Assembly: GCA_022072145.1 (NCBI GenBank)
Contig: JAJVIG010000043.1
Coordinates: 1-64,000, forward strand
Source of the DNA: Pseudomonadales bacterium
GTDB taxonomy: Bacteria; Pseudomonadota; Gammaproteobacteria; Pseudomonadales; UBA5518
DNA: 64,000 nt
Direction: 5' to 3'
Part shown: piece after piece, positions 8,518 to 16,528 of the stretch
How the letters are laid out: each line of letters opens with the position of its first letter
Position numbering within the stretch: the stretch's first letter is position 1
Notes under the pieces: model-generated
Database searches by the model: none
Told to the model about the DNA's origin: nothing
What the model saw: the letters and a program-made list of their open reading frames with translations, nothing else
Program-made: the position numbers and the translations under genes

Positions 8518-10199
8518 CCGAGCGCGAGCGGATCGCGCTCATCGATCGGCTGCGCGCGCTGCCGACCGAGACGGAATGGTTCGAGTTCAAACGCAACCGG
8601 TACGAACCCCAACTGCTCGGCGAGTACCTGTCCGCGCTCGCCAACGCGGCCTGCCTGTCCGGTCAGCCGCGCGGCTATCTGGTGTTCGGCATCGACGATG
8701 CCACCCACGAGGTGGTCGGCACGGACTTCAACCCCTATTCGACGAAGGCCAAGGGCAACCAGGACCTGTTGCCATGGCTGGCCGCGGGGCTGCGGCCAAA
8801 CACCGGCTTCGAGCCTCACGTCGTCGCGCACCCGGATGGCCGCGTCGTGCTGTTCGAGATCGGGCCCGCCAACGGCGAGCCGGTCGGTTTCTATGGCACG
8901 CCCTACATTCGCGTCGGCACGAGCAAGACCGAACTCGGCAAGCACCCGGAGAAGGCCCGCGCGATCTGGACGCGGGGCAGCGATTGGTCCGCCGAGGTGT
9001 GCGCGGCGGCTTCGCTGGCAGACGTGGACCCGGACGCCATCGCCAAGGCGCGCGAGCAGTTCGTGGTCAAGCATCCGGGCCAGGCTGCGGCCGTCGCCGG
9101 CTGGGACGACACGACCTTCCTGAACAAGGCCCGCGTCCTGAAGCAGGGGGCGGTGACGAACACAGCGCTGCTGCTGCTCGGGCGCTCCGAGTCGGCGACC
9201 CTGCTGTCGCCGGCAGTCGCCAAGATCTCGTGGATTCTCAAGGACGCGAGCAACCGCGAGCTCGATTACGAGCACTTCGGGCCGCCGTTCCTGCTCGTCG
9301 GCGATCGGCTGCTCAAGCGCATCCGCAATCTCATCGTGCGCGCGTTGCCGAGCGGTACGCTGTTTCCGCAGGAGATCGCGCAGTACGACCCTTGGGTGAT
9401 CCGCGAGGCGCTGCACAACGCCGTTGCCCATCAGGATTACCGCCGCCACGGGCGCATCACCGTGGTCGAGTTCCCCGACCGGGTGCTGGTCACGAATGTC
9501 GGCGACTTTCTGCCCGGCGACGTCGAGACGGTGATTCGCCAGGATGCGCCGCAGGCTCTCTACCGCAACCCGTTCCTCGCCGATGCAATGGTGGAGTTGA
9601 ACCTGATCGACACTCAGGGCGGCGGCATCAAGCGCATGTTCGAGACGCAGCGACGGCGCTGGTTCCCTCTGCCAGACTACGACCTGAGCAAGGCGGGTCA
9701 GGTGGCGGTGAGTCTGAGCGGCCGGATCCTGGACGAGCGCTACACGCGCCTGTTGATGGAGCGCACCGACCTCGACCTAGGGCAGGTGATGCTGCTCGAT
9801 CGGGTGCAGAAGGGGCAGCGAATCGATCGTGACGAGCACCGTCGGCTGAAGTCTTCGGGCCTCGTCGAAGGCCGCTATCCGAACGTGATCGTGGCGAGTG
9901 CGGTGGCGCGGGCGGCCGGCGAGGCGGGCCGCCACATCCGCGAGCGCGGCTTCGACAAGCGGTACTACCTCGATCTCATTCTGGCTTTGGTGCGCGAGCA
10001 CCAGCCGGTAGATCGGAAGGACGTGGATCAGCTCCTGCTCACCAAGCTTCCGGACCGCCTCTCGCAGGAGCAGAAGCTCCGCAAAGTCCACAACCTGCTG
10101 CAGGAGCTGCGCCGATCCGGCCTGATCGACAACCGCGGCAGTCGGTCGAAGCCCCAGTGGGTGGCCGTCGAGCCGACGCCGACCGAGGACGCGCGATGA
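8514..10199 (+). CDS. Schlafen AlbA_2 / ATP-binding (HATPase_c_4) protein
   Basis: A 561-residue protein of the COG2865 type often annotated as a transcriptional regulator. The N terminus carries a Schlafen AlbA_2 domain (TEWFEFKRN, then GYLVFGIDD). The middle carries a GHKL-like ATP-binding segment (REALHNAVAHQDY, then NPFLADAMVELNLIDTQGGG). The rest is probably winged-helix. Members are frequent accessories in type I restriction loci, with proposed roles in regulation or as an additional defence effector, but the mechanism is not established. GTG start overlaps the hsdS stop (GTGA). Its position between hsdS and hsdR argues that it is co-produced with the restriction complex. Confidence 0.85.
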   Translation: MTERERIALIDRLRALPTETEWFEFKRNRYEPQLLGEYLSALANAACLSGQPRGYLVFGIDDATHEVVGTDFNPYSTKAKGNQDLLPWLAAGLRPNTGFEPHVVAHPDGRVVLFEIGPANGEPVGFYGTPYIRVGTSKTELGKHPEKARAIWTRGSDWSAEVCAAASLADVDPDAIAKAREQFVVKHPGQAAAVAGWDDTTFLNKARVLKQGAVTNTALLLLGRSESATLLSPAVAKISWILKDASNRELDYEHFGPPFLLVGDRLLKRIRNLIVRALPSGTLFPQEIAQYDPWVIREALHNAVAHQDYRRHGRITVVEFPDRVLVTNVGDFLPGDVETVIRQDAPQALYRNPFLADAMVELNLIDTQGGGIKRMFETQRRRWFPLPDYDLSKAGQVAVSLSGRILDERYTRLLMERTDLDLGQVMLLDRVQKGQRIDRDEHRRLKSSGLVEGRYPNVIVASAVARAAGEAGRHIRERGFDKRYYLDLILALVREHQPVDRKDVDQLLLTKLPDRLSQEQKLRKVHNLLQELRRSGLIDNRGSRSKPQWVAVEPTPTEDAR

Positions 10200-10369
10200 T
10201 TTGGCAAAGGCATTCGGGTGGGAACGCAGGCCACGGCCGCCTTGGTGGTAAGAAAGTCATTTGCAACCAGGCGCTTACGGCTTTGCTAGGAGTTGGCCAT
10301 ATTCCTTCGTCTAGCAAAGGTTTTAGCAAAGGATCGAGCAAAGACCCGATCCGGGGGCGGATCCGATGA
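10196..10369 (+). CDS. Possible 57-residue basic protein between AlbA gene and hsdR
   Basis: No homolog recognised. The ATG at 10196 overlaps the previous stop (ATGA) and its own stop overlaps the hsdR ATG (ATGA), exactly the coupling used at every other junction of the operon. The product is small and basic. Near its C terminus is a three-fold tetrapeptide repeat SKGF-SKGS-SKDP, produced by three 12-bp units beginning at 10313, 10325 and 10337, each opening with AGCAAAG. An inverted copy (CTTTGCT) lies at 10281-10287. It may be a real coupler or small partner protein, a degraded gene, or chance reading of a spacer; the double overlap is the main support. Confidence 0.4.
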   Translation: MIWQRHSGGNAGHGRLGGKKVICNQALTALLGVGHIPSSSKGFSKGSSKDPIRGRIR

Positions 10370-13300
10370 CCACCGACACCTCCGAGCGCGGCCTCGAACG
10401 CCTGATCTGCACCGCGCTGACCGGCGCGCCCTGCGACCCGGGCGTGCCGGCGAACCGGGTGCAGCAGCGGCCGGCGACCTACGCCGCCGGCTGGATCTGC
10501 GGCGCGGCGGAGGATTACGACCGCGAGTACTGCGTGGACCTCGCGCAGCTTGCGGCCTTCCTGCGTGAGACGCAGCCGGAGATGTGCGACGCGCTCGACC
10601 TCGCCCAGGACGGCCCCACGCGGCGCAAGTTTCTGGCACGGCTACAGGGCGAGATCACCAAGCGCGGCACCATCGACGTGCTGCGCCACGGGCTCAAGCA
10701 CGGGCCGCATCACATCGATCTCTTCTACGGCACGCCCTCGCCGGGCAACGCCAAGGCGGCCGAGCGCTATGCCGCCAACCGTTTCAGCGTGACACGGCAG
10801 CTCCGCTACAGCCGCGACGAGACGCAGCGCGCGCTCGATCTGGGGCTGTTCATCAACGGCCTGCCGGTCGCGACGTTCGAGCTGAAGAACAGCCTGACCA
10901 AGCAGACGGTGGAAGACGCCGTCCAGCAGTACCAGCGCGACCGCGACCCGCGCGAGAAGCTCTTCGAGTTCGGGCGCTGCGTGATGCACTTCGCCGTGGA
11001 CGACCACGAGGTGCGCTTCTGCACGCACCTCAAGGGCAAGGGCTCGTGGTTCCTGCCGTTCAACCTGGGCTGGAACGACGGCGCCGGCAATCCGCCCAAC
11101 CCGAACGGGCTGAAGACCGACTACCTGTGGAAGCGCGTCCTGACCCGCGCAGGCCTCACCGACATTCTCGAAAACTACGCGCAGGTCGTCGAGACCAGGG
11201 ACGAGAAGACCGGCAGGAAGAAGGCGCTGCAGATCTGGCCGCGCTATCACCAGCTCGACGTGGTGCGCCGGCTGCTCGCCGACGCGCAGGCGAACGGTGC
11301 GGGGCGGCGGTATCTGATCCAGCACTCGGCGGGCAGTGGCAAGTCGAACTCGATTGCCTGGCTTGCGCACCAGCTCATCGGCCTCGCGAAGCAAGGGGTG
11401 GACGGGGCGACGGTGTTCGACTCGATCATCGTCGTCACCGACCGGCGCATCCTCGACCAACAGATCCGCGACACGATCAAGCAGTTCGCGCAGGTGGGCG
11501 CCACGGTCGGCCACGCCGAGAATTCGGGCGACCTGAGGAGGTTCATCGCCGAGGGGAAGAAGATCATCATCTCCACGGTGCAGAAGTTTCCGTTCATCCT
11601 CGACGAGATCGGCGCCGAGCACCGCGGGCGCAGGTTCGCCATCGTCATCGACGAGGCGCATTCGAGCCAGGGCGGGCGAACCTCGGCCGCAGTGTCGATG
11701 GCACTCTCCGCGGCGGGCACCGAGGACGACGACGAGACGCTGGAGGACAGGATCAACCGGCTGATGGAGGCCAAGAAGCTGCTGCCCAACGCCAGCTACT
11801 TCGCCTTCACTGCCACGCCCAAGAACAAGACGCTGGAGATCTTCGGGGAGCCCTGCCCGCAGCCCGACGGCACGGTGAAGCACCGGCCGTTCCACAGCTA
11901 CACCATGAAGCAGGCGATCCAGGAGGGATTCATCCTGGACGTGCTCGAGCACTACACGCCGGTCGACAGCTACTACAAGCTCGTCAAGAAGGTCGAGGGC
12001 GATCCGGAGTTCGACACCAAGCGGGCAAAGAAGAAGCTGCGCCGCTACGTCGAAAGCCACGACCATGCGATCCGGCTCAAGGCCGAGATCATGGTGGACC
12101 ACTTCCATGAACAGGTGCTGGCGCTGAACAAGATCGGCGGCGAGGCGCGCGCCATGGTGGTGACCAGCGGTATTGAGCGTGCGATCCAGTACTTCCACGC
12201 CATCCGCGACTACCTGCTCGAACGCAAGAGTCCCCACCGGCCGATCGTCGCCTTCTCGGGCGAGCACGAGTACGGCGGCGTGAAGGTGACGGAGGCGTCG
12301 CTCAACGGCTTTCCGTCCAGCCAGATCGCCGACAAGATCCAGCAGGACCCGTACCGCTTCCTGATCTGCGCCGACAAGTTCCAGACCGGCTACGACGAGC
12401 CACTGCTGCACACGATGTACGTGGACAAGCAGCTGTCGGGCATCAAGGCGGTGCAGACGCTGTCACGCCTGAACCGCGCGCACCCGAAGAAGCACGACGT
12501 GTTCGTGCTCGATTTCATGAATGACGCCGACACGATCCAGCAGGCGTTCGCCGACTACTACCGCACGACGATCCTTGCGGAGGAGACCGACCCGAACAAG
12601 CTGCACGACCTGAAGGCGGCGCTCGATGGCTACCAGGTCTATGCTGCCGCGCAGGTGGATGAGTTCGCGGCGCTGTACCTCGGTGGCGCGGACCGTGATC
12701 GACTCGACCCCATCCTGGACACCTGCGTCGCCGACTACCGGGAACGGCTGGACGAAGACGGGCAGGTGGACTTTAAGGGCAAGGCCAAGGCGTTCCTGCG
12801 AACCTATGGGTTTCTCTCGTCGATCCTGCCGTACACGAATGCCGAGTGGGAGAAGCTCTCGATCTTCCTGACCTTTCTCGTGCCCAAGCTGCCGGCGCCG
12901 GTGGAGGAAGACCTGGCCAAAGGCATCCTCGAGGCCATCGACATGGACAGCTACCGCGTCGAGAAGCAGGCGGCGGCCAAGATCCAGCTTCCAGATGCCG
13001 ATGCCGAGATCGAGCCGGTGCCCACCACGGGCGGCGGCCGCAAACCCGAGCCGGAGCTGGATCGGCTCTCGAACATCCTTAAGGCGTTCAACGACCAGTT
13101 CGGCAACATCCCGTGGTCCGACGCCGACCGCGTGCACAAGCTGATCACCGAAGACATCCCGCAGCGTGTCGCGGCCGACAAGGCCTACCAGAACGCGCGC
13201 CAGAACTCCGACAAACAGAACGCCCGCATCGAGCACGACAAGGCGTTGGCGCGAGTGATGACCGCCGTGCTGAAGGACGACACGGAGTTGTTCAAGCAGT

Positions 13301-13380
13301 TCATGGACAACGAATCGTTCCGGCGGTGGATGACGGATACGGTGTTCGGGATCACGTATGAGGAGAGGCGCGCGGGCTGA
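10366..13380 (+). CDS. hsdR: Type I restriction endonuclease translocase subunit HsdR
   Basis: Motor and nuclease subunit of the type I restriction enzyme, 1004 residues, near full length for the family. The N-terminal nuclease site is D158 ... E172-L-K174 followed by the Q-rich helix (VQQYQRDRDP). The SF2 translocase has Walker A GSGKS (Lys326) and DEAH from residue 429, followed by motif III-like FTATP. The C-terminal helical region that docks on HsdM is present. The ATG at 10366 overlaps the small upstream ORF. With hsdM and hsdS the enzyme looks complete. No terminator with a T-run follows. Confidence 0.95.
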   Translation: MTTDTSERGLERLICTALTGAPCDPGVPANRVQQRPATYAAGWICGAAEDYDREYCVDLAQLAAFLRETQPEMCDALDLAQDGPTRRKFLARLQGEITKRGTIDVLRHGLKHGPHHIDLFYGTPSPGNAKAAERYAANRFSVTRQLRYSRDETQRALDLGLFINGLPVATFELKNSLTKQTVEDAVQQYQRDRDPREKLFEFGRCVMHFAVDDHEVRFCTHLKGKGSWFLPFNLGWNDGAGNPPNPNGLKTDYLWKRVLTRAGLTDILENYAQVVETRDEKTGRKKALQIWPRYHQLDVVRRLLADAQANGAGRRYLIQHSAGSGKSNSIAWLAHQLIGLAKQGVDGATVFDSIIVVTDRRILDQQIRDTIKQFAQVGATVGHAENSGDLRRFIAEGKKIIISTVQKFPFILDEIGAEHRGRRFAIVIDEAHSSQGGRTSAAVSMALSAAGTEDDDETLEDRINRLMEAKKLLPNASYFAFTATPKNKTLEIFGEPCPQPDGTVKHRPFHSYTMKQAIQEGFILDVLEHYTPVDSYYKLVKKVEGDPEFDTKRAKKKLRRYVESHDHAIRLKAEIMVDHFHEQVLALNKIGGEARAMVVTSGIERAIQYFHAIRDYLLERKSPHRPIVAFSGEHEYGGVKVTEASLNGFPSSQIADKIQQDPYRFLICADKFQTGYDEPLLHTMYVDKQLSGIKAVQTLSRLNRAHPKKHDVFVLDFMNDADTIQQAFADYYRTTILAEETDPNKLHDLKAALDGYQVYAAAQVDEFAALYLGGADRDRLDPILDTCVADYRERLDEDGQVDFKGKAKAFLRTYGFLSSILPYTNAEWEKLSIFLTFLVPKLPAPVEEDLAKGILEAIDMDSYRVEKQAAAKIQLPDADAEIEPVPTTGGGRKPEPELDRLSNILKAFNDQFGNIPWSDADRVHKLITEDIPQRVAADKAYQNARQNSDKQNARIEHDKALARVMTAVLKDDTELFKQFMDNESFRRWMTDTVFGITYEERRAG

Positions 13381-13832
13381 ACCTTCGCCGAGATGTGCGC
13401 GCAGGCGATCGCGCCGGTGCTTGCACGGGGTCGTTCATGTACCGGGGCGCTTGCTTGTCGGTCTTCTCCGTTCGTTTGGTCTTCGGGGCGTTTCCGTCGT
13501 CGCGCGGTGTCGTCGTTTCAGGTCAGTGTTTCTGTCCGTCCCGATCGCCGAGGCGAGCCGGGAGCTGCGAGGGACGCGGGACACCACTCCCGCTTCGTGC
13601 CGTTGGTTGCATCGCTGGCCGCCGCGGCACGCGGTATGGCCGCCGAGGTCGCTTCCGGTGGGAAGCGCGCTCCTCGGGTTGAACCCCTGATGTGATCACC
13701 CGGGGCTGAGGGCCGGCGCCGTGCAGGTTGCATGCTTCGGCGCGCGGCGGACGCATCCCGCTTGTGGCGGGGTGGCTCGCACCGGTCGGCTGGTCGTGCC
13801 GGCCTGATCGGCGACCCCGTCACTTGGGGTCG
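13381..13832. other. Non-coding or unrecognised stretch between hsdR and integrase
   Basis: About 450 bp without a gene I can support. Several overlapping frames of 60-110 codons stay open on both strands because of high GC, but none has a recognisable domain, a coupled start or a convincing ribosome-binding site. The left part is richer in TC and GT runs (13430-13520) than neighbouring coding DNA. It abuts the aberrant 3' end of the integrase, so it may be foreign sequence joined there by a deletion or recombination, or a non-coding part of the mobile element. Confidence 0.5.
13812..13832 (-). terminator. Hairpin directly after the integrase stop
   Basis: A perfect 7-bp inverted repeat (CGACCCC and GGGGTCG) with a 7-base loop begins at the base after the integrase stop codon. 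There is no T-run, so rho-independent termination is only a possibility. The octamer GTCACTTG is directly repeated at 13819 and 13832. Confidence 0.3.
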
Positions 13833-14951
13833 TCACTTGCGCCAGCCTGGGTCAACCCATTGATGGCTTACGCCGCCGATCGTGTGATTCAGCGCCTTCT
13901 CGACCACGTCCGACGGCCAGCCGTTCTCGTGCAGCAGCGTGGAGGCCGTGCGGCGCAGGTCGTGGATCGTGAAGGCGGGGATGTCCTGCCCCTGCAGCGC
14001 GGTCTTCAGCGCGGTGTTGATCGCGTTGTGCGCGAAGGGCTTGGTCAGGCTGCCGCGCCCCGGCATCACCAGCTCGCTGCCGCCGGCCAGTGCGCGCAGC
14101 TCCCTGAACAGCGCGACGGCCTGGCGCGACAGGAACACGATGTGCGGCTTGCCCGTCTTGGAGTGCTCGGCCGGGATGTGCCACTCGGCCTGCTCGAGGT
14201 CCACGTGCTCCCAGCGGGCGAGCAGCAACTCGGACTTGCGCACCATCGTCAGCAGGATCAGGTGCAGGCCGATCTTGAATTGCCGGCGGATGTTGGACTC
14301 GAACGCCGCCTTCAAGAACGCGCGGATTTCGTCGGGGGACAGCGCGCGATCGCGCGCTCTTGCCTTGTGGACGTGGCGCATCGGCAGCGCGAGCACCGGG
14401 TTCGTGGCGACGAGCCCGGCGGTCTGCGCGTAGTCGAAGAGCCGCTTCAGCACGCTGCGAATGTTGCCGGCCGCCGCGTCGAACCCCTCGTCCTTCTTCT
14501 TCCAGATGATGGCGCGCACGTCTTCGGCGGTCACGTCGCGGACCGCCTTGGTGCCGATGGCCGGAACGATCGACTTGTCGAAGTAGCGGCGCGGGATTGT
14601 GAGGTCCCACCGGTCCTTGGCCACCACTTCGCGGAAGAAGCGCTCGCCGAACTCGGCTACGGTGGTGTCGGGCGCCGCCCCTTGTTTCGCGAGCTGCTTC
14701 TGGACGGCGGGCGACTGGCCCTGCGCGACCATCGTCTCGCGCTTGTCGCGCTCGGCACGCGCGAGCTTGAGCGACAGCGCCGGGTAGCGGCCCAGCGTCA
14801 CCCGCTCCTGCTTGCCGTTCAGCCGGTACCGGTAGTGCCAGAGCATGCCGCCGGTCGGGAACACCTCGAGCACGAGGCCGCGCTCGTCGGTCCTGGAGTA
14901 GCGCTTCGCCTTCGGCTTCAGCGCCCGGATGGCGGTGTCGGTGAGCGGCAT
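13833..14951 (-). CDS. P4-type tyrosine integrase with aberrant C terminus
   Basis: Site-specific recombinase of the DUF4102 arm-type plus phage_integrase family that inserts genomic islands into the 3' ends of genes. The 372-residue product begins MPLTDTAIRALKPKAKRYS, the usual N-terminal arm-binding domain. Catalytic residues visible are Arg238 (MVRKSE), His330-x-x-Arg333 (HDLR) and His356 in ALNHTIGGV. The family normally continues with VYNRxxY and about 35 more residues containing the nucleophilic tyrosine. Here it continues SHQWVDPGWRK and stops, with Trp365 at about the expected tyrosine position and no tyrosine in the tail. The enzyme is therefore probably inactive and the island immobile. 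The gene starts on the mnmE side, as expected for an island integrase beside its attachment site. Confidence 0.88.
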   Translation of the reverse strand: MPLTDTAIRALKPKAKRYSRTDERGLVLEVFPTGGMLWHYRYRLNGKQERVTLGRYPALSLKLARAERDKRETMVAQGQSPAVQKQLAKQGAAPDTTVAEFGERFFREVVAKDRWDLTIPRRYFDKSIVPAIGTKAVRDVTAEDVRAIIWKKKDEGFDAAAGNIRSVLKRLFDYAQTAGLVATNPVLALPMRHVHKARARDRALSPDEIRAFLKAAFESNIRRQFKIGLHLILLTMVRKSELLLARWEHVDLEQAEWHIPAEHSKTGKPHIVFLSRQAVALFRELRALAGGSELVMPGRGSLTKPFAHNAINTALKTALQGQDIPAFTIHDLRRTASTLLHENGWPSDVVEKALNHTIGGVSHQWVDPGWRK

Positions 14952-14962
14952 GGGCGGGCCTC

Positions 14963-15022
14963 TGAGTACACACGAGGAATTTCACCCATCATGCCCGCCA
15001 TGTGTACTCATATGTGTACTCA
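14963..15022. repeat. Three TGTGTACTCA decamers upstream of integrase
   Basis: TGTGTACTCA occurs at 15001-15010 and 15013-15022 as direct copies 12 bp apart, and inverted (TGAGTACACA) at 14963-14972, 11 bp upstream of the integrase start. Short repeated sites between an integrase gene and its attachment site are commonly arm-type binding sites for the integrase or sites for its regulator. That role is inferred from position. Confidence 0.6.
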
Positions 15023-15132
15023 AGCGAGATCGGCTTCCGTCGGTACCTTTCGGCCGCCTCAGGAACAGAAATTGTTTATCGACAATGACTTACAGCACAC
15101 CATCGGCCGGCGCCGGACTCCCCCGGAACCGG

Positions 15133-15150
15133 CTACTTGCCGATGCAGAA
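15133..15150 (-). other. Probable island attachment core at the mnmE 3' end
   Basis: The last six codons of mnmE including the stop read TTCTGCATCGGCAAGTAG on the minus strand, encoding FCIGK-stop. The 3' end of mnmE (trmE/thdF) is the attachment site of SGI1 and related islands, whose 18-bp core as I remember it (TTCTGTATTGGGAAGTAA) encodes the same residues. An integrase gene 180 bp away supports use of this site. A second copy marking the far end was not seen and should lie left of the window. Confidence 0.55.
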
Positions 15151-16512
15151 ACTCGCAAAGATCCGTCCGAGCAGGTCGTCGCTGCTGAACTGGCCGGTGA
15201 TTTCGCCGAGCTGCTGCTGGGCGTCGCGCAGGTGTTCGGCGAGGAGTTCGGCGGCGGCGTGCGCATCGAGGGCATCGATACCGGCATCGAGGGCGTCGGC
15301 ACAGCGGTCGAGGGCGTCCAGGTGGCGGCGACGTGCGGAGAAATCACCGGCCGAGACGTCGTGGTAACCGGCCAGGCGCTTAAGGTGTGCGCGCAACGCG
15401 GCGATCCCGGCGCCGGTCAACGCGGACACCGCGATCGCCGGCGGCGTGCTGCCTGTGTGCAGGCCCGGCGTGAGGCCGGAAAGGTCGCATTTGTTCTGCA
15501 CCACGGTCAGTGGCGGCAGACGCGGGTGTTCGGTGCTGAACAGTTCCTCGAGTACCTGTACGGGCTGCTCGCCGGCGCTGCTGTCGATGATCAGCAGCAG
15601 GTGGTCGGCGCGTTCGATCTCGCGGCGTGCGCGGCGAATGCCTTCCTGTTCGATGGCATCGGGGCTGTGGTGCAGGCCGGCGGTATCGATGATGTGCAGC
15701 GGCAGGCCGTCGATCGCGATTTCCTCGCGCAGCACGTCGCGCGTGGTTCCGGGGATCGCGGTCACGATCGCGGTGTCGCGGCCGGCCAGCGTGTTCATGA
15801 TGCTGGACTTGCCGGCGTTCGGGCGTCCCGCGAGTACCAGCGTGATACCGTCGCGAACGAGTACCCCGTTGCGTGCGGTATCGCGCACGGCCCGTAGCTG
15901 CCGTCGCAGGGCGTGCAGGCGCTGCGAGACCTCGCCGTCGGCCAGGAAATCGATTTGCTCCTCGCTGAAGTCGATGCTGGCCTCGACGTAGACGCGCAGG
16001 GCGATGAGTTGCTGCAGCAGTTCGTCGATCCGGGCGGAAAAGGCGCCTTGCAGCGAACGCATCGCATTGCGGGCCGCCTGCTCGGTGGCGCTGTCGATGA
16101 GATCGGCGATGGCCTCGGCCTGCGCCAGATCCAGCCGGCCGTTCAGGAAAGCGCGTTCGCTGAATTCGCCGGGACGCGCCGGGCGCGCGCCGAGGCGCAG
16201 CACGCAACGCAGCACCAGGTCGGTGACGACCGGGCCACCATGGCCCTGCAGTTCGACCACGTCTTCGCCGGTGAAACTGTGCGGCGCCTCGAAGTACAGC
16301 GCGATGCCGTGGTCGATCACCGCATCGGTGGCGTTGGCCGAGGGATCGCGGAATTCGGCGAAATGGGCGTGACGCGGTGCGGGGATCGATCCGCAGATGC
16401 TCGCGAGAATGGTGGCGGCGCGCGGGCCGGAAACGCGCACGATCCCGATCCCGCCGCGCCCCGACGCGGTCGCGATGGCGGCGATCGTGTCGGGGTCTGC
16501 GGACGGGTTCAT
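15133..16512 (-). CDS. mnmE: tRNA modification GTPase MnmE
   Basis: GTPase that, with MnmG, installs (carboxymethyl)aminomethyl groups at U34 of certain tRNAs. The 459-residue product has the N-terminal folate-binding domain (TIAAIATASGRGGIGIVRVSG), a helical domain containing the G domain with GRPNAGKS, a switch segment PGTTRD, DTAGLH and NKCD, and the invariant C-terminal CIGK whose Cys is functionally essential. The ATG at 16512 was preferred over an in-frame start 21 codons upstream because family members start near TIAAIAT. The gene retains its full C terminus although an island lies against it. It follows yidC by 16 bp. Confidence 0.96.
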   Translation of the reverse strand: MNPSADPDTIAAIATASGRGGIGIVRVSGPRAATILASICGSIPAPRHAHFAEFRDPSANATDAVIDHGIALYFEAPHSFTGEDVVELQGHGGPVVTDLVLRCVLRLGARPARPGEFSERAFLNGRLDLAQAEAIADLIDSATEQAARNAMRSLQGAFSARIDELLQQLIALRVYVEASIDFSEEQIDFLADGEVSQRLHALRRQLRAVRDTARNGVLVRDGITLVLAGRPNAGKSSIMNTLAGRDTAIVTAIPGTTRDVLREEIAIDGLPLHIIDTAGLHHSPDAIEQEGIRRARREIERADHLLLIIDSSAGEQPVQVLEELFSTEHPRLPPLTVVQNKCDLSGLTPGLHTGSTPPAIAVSALTGAGIAALRAHLKRLAGYHDVSAGDFSARRRHLDALDRCADALDAGIDALDAHAAAELLAEHLRDAQQQLGEITGQFSSDDLLGRIFASFCIGK

Positions 16513-16528
16513 GGGCGGTGCCGGCGGA

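Noticed and set aside
10642-12411. Long minus-strand frame opposite hsdR
   Set aside because: Shadow of hsdR; no domain and no start signal.
13393-13823. Several 60-110 codon frames on both strands after hsdR
   Set aside because: Mutually overlapping, no recognisable protein, no coupled start; treated as non-coding.
1-14951. Second copy of the mnmE 18-bp core marking the left island end
   Set aside because: None noticed in the island portion of the window; the left end is assumed to lie outside, though an eye search can miss diverged copies.
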